A model generated the notes under the pieces. The model saw nothing but the letters and a program-made list of their open reading frames with translations. It did not search any database and was not told where the DNA came from. Positions 5,091 to 6,283 of a DNA stretch of 6,283 nt are shown piece by piece. This DNA is from Bacteroidota bacterium (GTDB lineage Bacteria; Bacteroidota; Ignavibacteria; Ignavibacteriales; Ignavibacteriaceae), in contig JAEXTR010000318.1 in the NCBI GenBank assembly GCA_023406915.1, positions 1-6,283 of the forward strand. Direction: 5' to 3'. Position numbers and translations under genes: made by a program. The stretch's first letter is position 1; each line of letters starts with the position of its first letter.

Positions 5091-6283
5091 ATGAAAAAGT
5101 TAATGATCAAAGATCTCGGAACTGTAGTTGGTCAGGAAATCACTGTAAGCGGTTGGCTGTATAACAAGCGGTCATCCGGCAAACTGAATTTTCTTATTCT
5201 TCGGGACGGTTCTGGCTATGTACAATGTATCTATTTTAAAGGTAATGTAACCCCTGAAGTGTTTGAACTAACAAAAAGTATCAGTCAGGAATCATCCCTG
5301 GAAGTCACTGGCGTTGTGAAGGCCGAGCCCCGCGCTCCGGGTGGCTATGAAATAGACGCAACCGGGATTCATGTGATCCAGGAAGCAAAAGAATACCCAA
5401 TTACCCCCAAAGAGCATGGCGTGGAATTCCTGATGGATCATCGTCACCTTTGGATCCGCTCTTCAAAACAGGCTGCAATTCTGAAGGTGCGTCACCGTAT
5501 CGTAAAAGCGATCCGGGATTTCTTTGATGCACGCGGTTTTGTGCTCTTTGATCCCCCGATTCTTACACCGGCAGCGTGCGAGGGGACCTCAACCCTTTTT
5601 GAAACTCCCTACTTTGATCTTGGGAAGGCGTATCTTACCCAGTCTGGTCAGCTCTACGCAGAAGCTGGTGCCATGGCACTCGGAAAAGTCTATACCTTTG
5701 GTCCAACGTTCAGAGCAGAGAAGTCGAAGACCCGCAGACACTTGACAGAGTTTTGGATGATCGAACCGGAAGTTGCGTTTAATGATCTGAATGATAACAT
5801 GGACCTCGCAGAGGAATTTCTTGAATATATTGTGCAGACAGTGATTACCGAAATGGAACCTGAACTGAAGGTGCTGGAACGTGATATCACAAAATTAAAG
5901 AATGTGCAGCGCCCCCTGCCCAGAATCACCTACGATGAAGCAGTTGAAATCCTGAAGGCAAACGGCTCACCGTTTGAATATGGAAATGACCTTGGGGCAG
6001 CCGATGAGACCATTATCTCCAGTCAGTTTGACAGACCCGTCATGGTACACCGGTACCCGGCAGCTGTAAAAGCTTTCTATATGAAACGTGATCCGGAGAA
6101 CCAAAATCTTGCACTCGCTGTTGACGTACTGGCACCAGAAGGATATGGTGAGATCATCGGCGGCAGTCAGAGAGAAGATGACTATGATACCCTGCTTTCC
6201 AGGATTGAGGAACACAATCTTCCTGTTTCAGCTTTTGAGTGGTATCTTGATCTCAGAAAATTCGGCAGTGTGCCTCATTCAGG
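5091..6283 (+). CDS. asnS: asparaginyl-tRNA synthetase (AsnRS), 3' end beyond window
   Basis: The enzyme charges tRNA-Asn with asparagine using ATP, in the cytoplasm. There are 397 full codons to the right edge; the family has about 430-460 residues. An OB-fold anticodon-binding domain (about 17-97) includes GWLYNKRSSGKLNFLILRDG (21-40). The class IIb catalytic core follows: FDPPILTP (153-160, motif 1 region), GTSTLFETPYF (165-175), LTQSGQLYAEA (182-192), and motif 2 FGPTFRAEKSKTRRHLTEF (203-221) continuing into WMIEPEVAF. GEIIGGSQRE (353-362) lies before the cut. EKSKTRRHL in motif 2 is the form I recall for Bacillus-type AsnRS rather than the E. coli type (ENSNTTRHL), and WMIEPE separates it from AspRS. 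The window ends at VPHSG, just before motif 3 (GLGLER). The start at 5091 has AAAGGA only 2 nt upstream, and an in-frame ATG at 5103 has it 14 nt upstream, so the first four residues are uncertain. Confidence 0.96.
   Translation, partial: MKKLMIKDLGTVVGQEITVSGWLYNKRSSGKLNFLILRDGSGYVQCIYFKGNVTPEVFELTKSISQESSLEVTGVVKAEPRAPGGYEIDATGIHVIQEAKEYPITPKEHGVEFLMDHRHLWIRSSKQAAILKVRHRIVKAIRDFFDARGFVLFDPPILTPAACEGTSTLFETPYFDLGKAYLTQSGQLYAEAGAMALGKVYTFGPTFRAEKSKTRRHLTEFWMIEPEVAFNDLNDNMDLAEEFLEYIVQTVITEMEPELKVLERDITKLKNVQRPLPRITYDEAVEILKANGSPFEYGNDLGAADETIISSQFDRPVMVHRYPAAVKAFYMKRDPENQNLALAVDVLAPEGYGEIIGGSQREDDYDTLLSRIEEHNLPVSAFEWYLDLRKFGSVPHS

Noticed and set aside
5690..6215. Minus-strand open frames under asnS
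   Set aside because: They overlap the conserved AsnRS catalytic core and show no recognisable protein features.

Overview
The window looks like chromosomal DNA from the Bacteroidota/Chlorobiota (FCB) superphylum. The evidence is a hrcA-grpE-dnaJ heat-shock cluster, an AsnRS of the Bacillus/FCB type, and two start regions that each carry a Bacteroidota-style -7 box (TATATTTG, fitting TAnnTTTG). Presence of HrcA fits lineages such as Rhodothermota, Balneolota, Ignavibacteria or Chlorobi better than classical Bacteroidia. That placement is inference; no rRNA or other marker is present.

Layout: six genes lie head-to-tail on the minus strand from about 4781 down to the left edge: hrcA, grpE, dnaJ, a ComEA-like helix-hairpin-helix protein, a pilin-like single-pass membrane protein, and a PilM-like protein cut by the left edge. 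Gaps are 38, 54, 14, 27 and 9 nt, so the set reads as one operon. A non-coding region of about 310 nt (4782-5090) separates it from asnS on the plus strand, which is cut at the right edge just before class II motif 3. Each divergent transcription unit has the same -7 box close to its start codon.

Function: HrcA represses chaperone genes, and GrpE and DnaJ are the nucleotide exchange factor and J-protein of the DnaK cycle. The distal half encodes envelope proteins that suggest DNA uptake or a type IV pilus/type II secretion-like machine: a membrane-anchored DNA-binding HhH protein, a pilin-like protein without a prepilin peptidase site, and a PilM-like actin-fold protein. The PilM-like reading frame has no stop in the window; it was found by translating the minus strand from 727 to the left edge.

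The most striking signal is a near-perfect 13-bp hairpin with a GAAA loop followed by eight T on the minus strand (611-649). It has every mark of an intrinsic terminator but lies inside the coding sequence of the PilM-like gene, codons 27-39. It may uncouple the chaperone half from the pilus-like half or act as a translation-dependent attenuator. The rest (hrcA, grpE, dnaJ, asnS) is conventional. I see no mobile element, CRISPR array, tRNA or rRNA.
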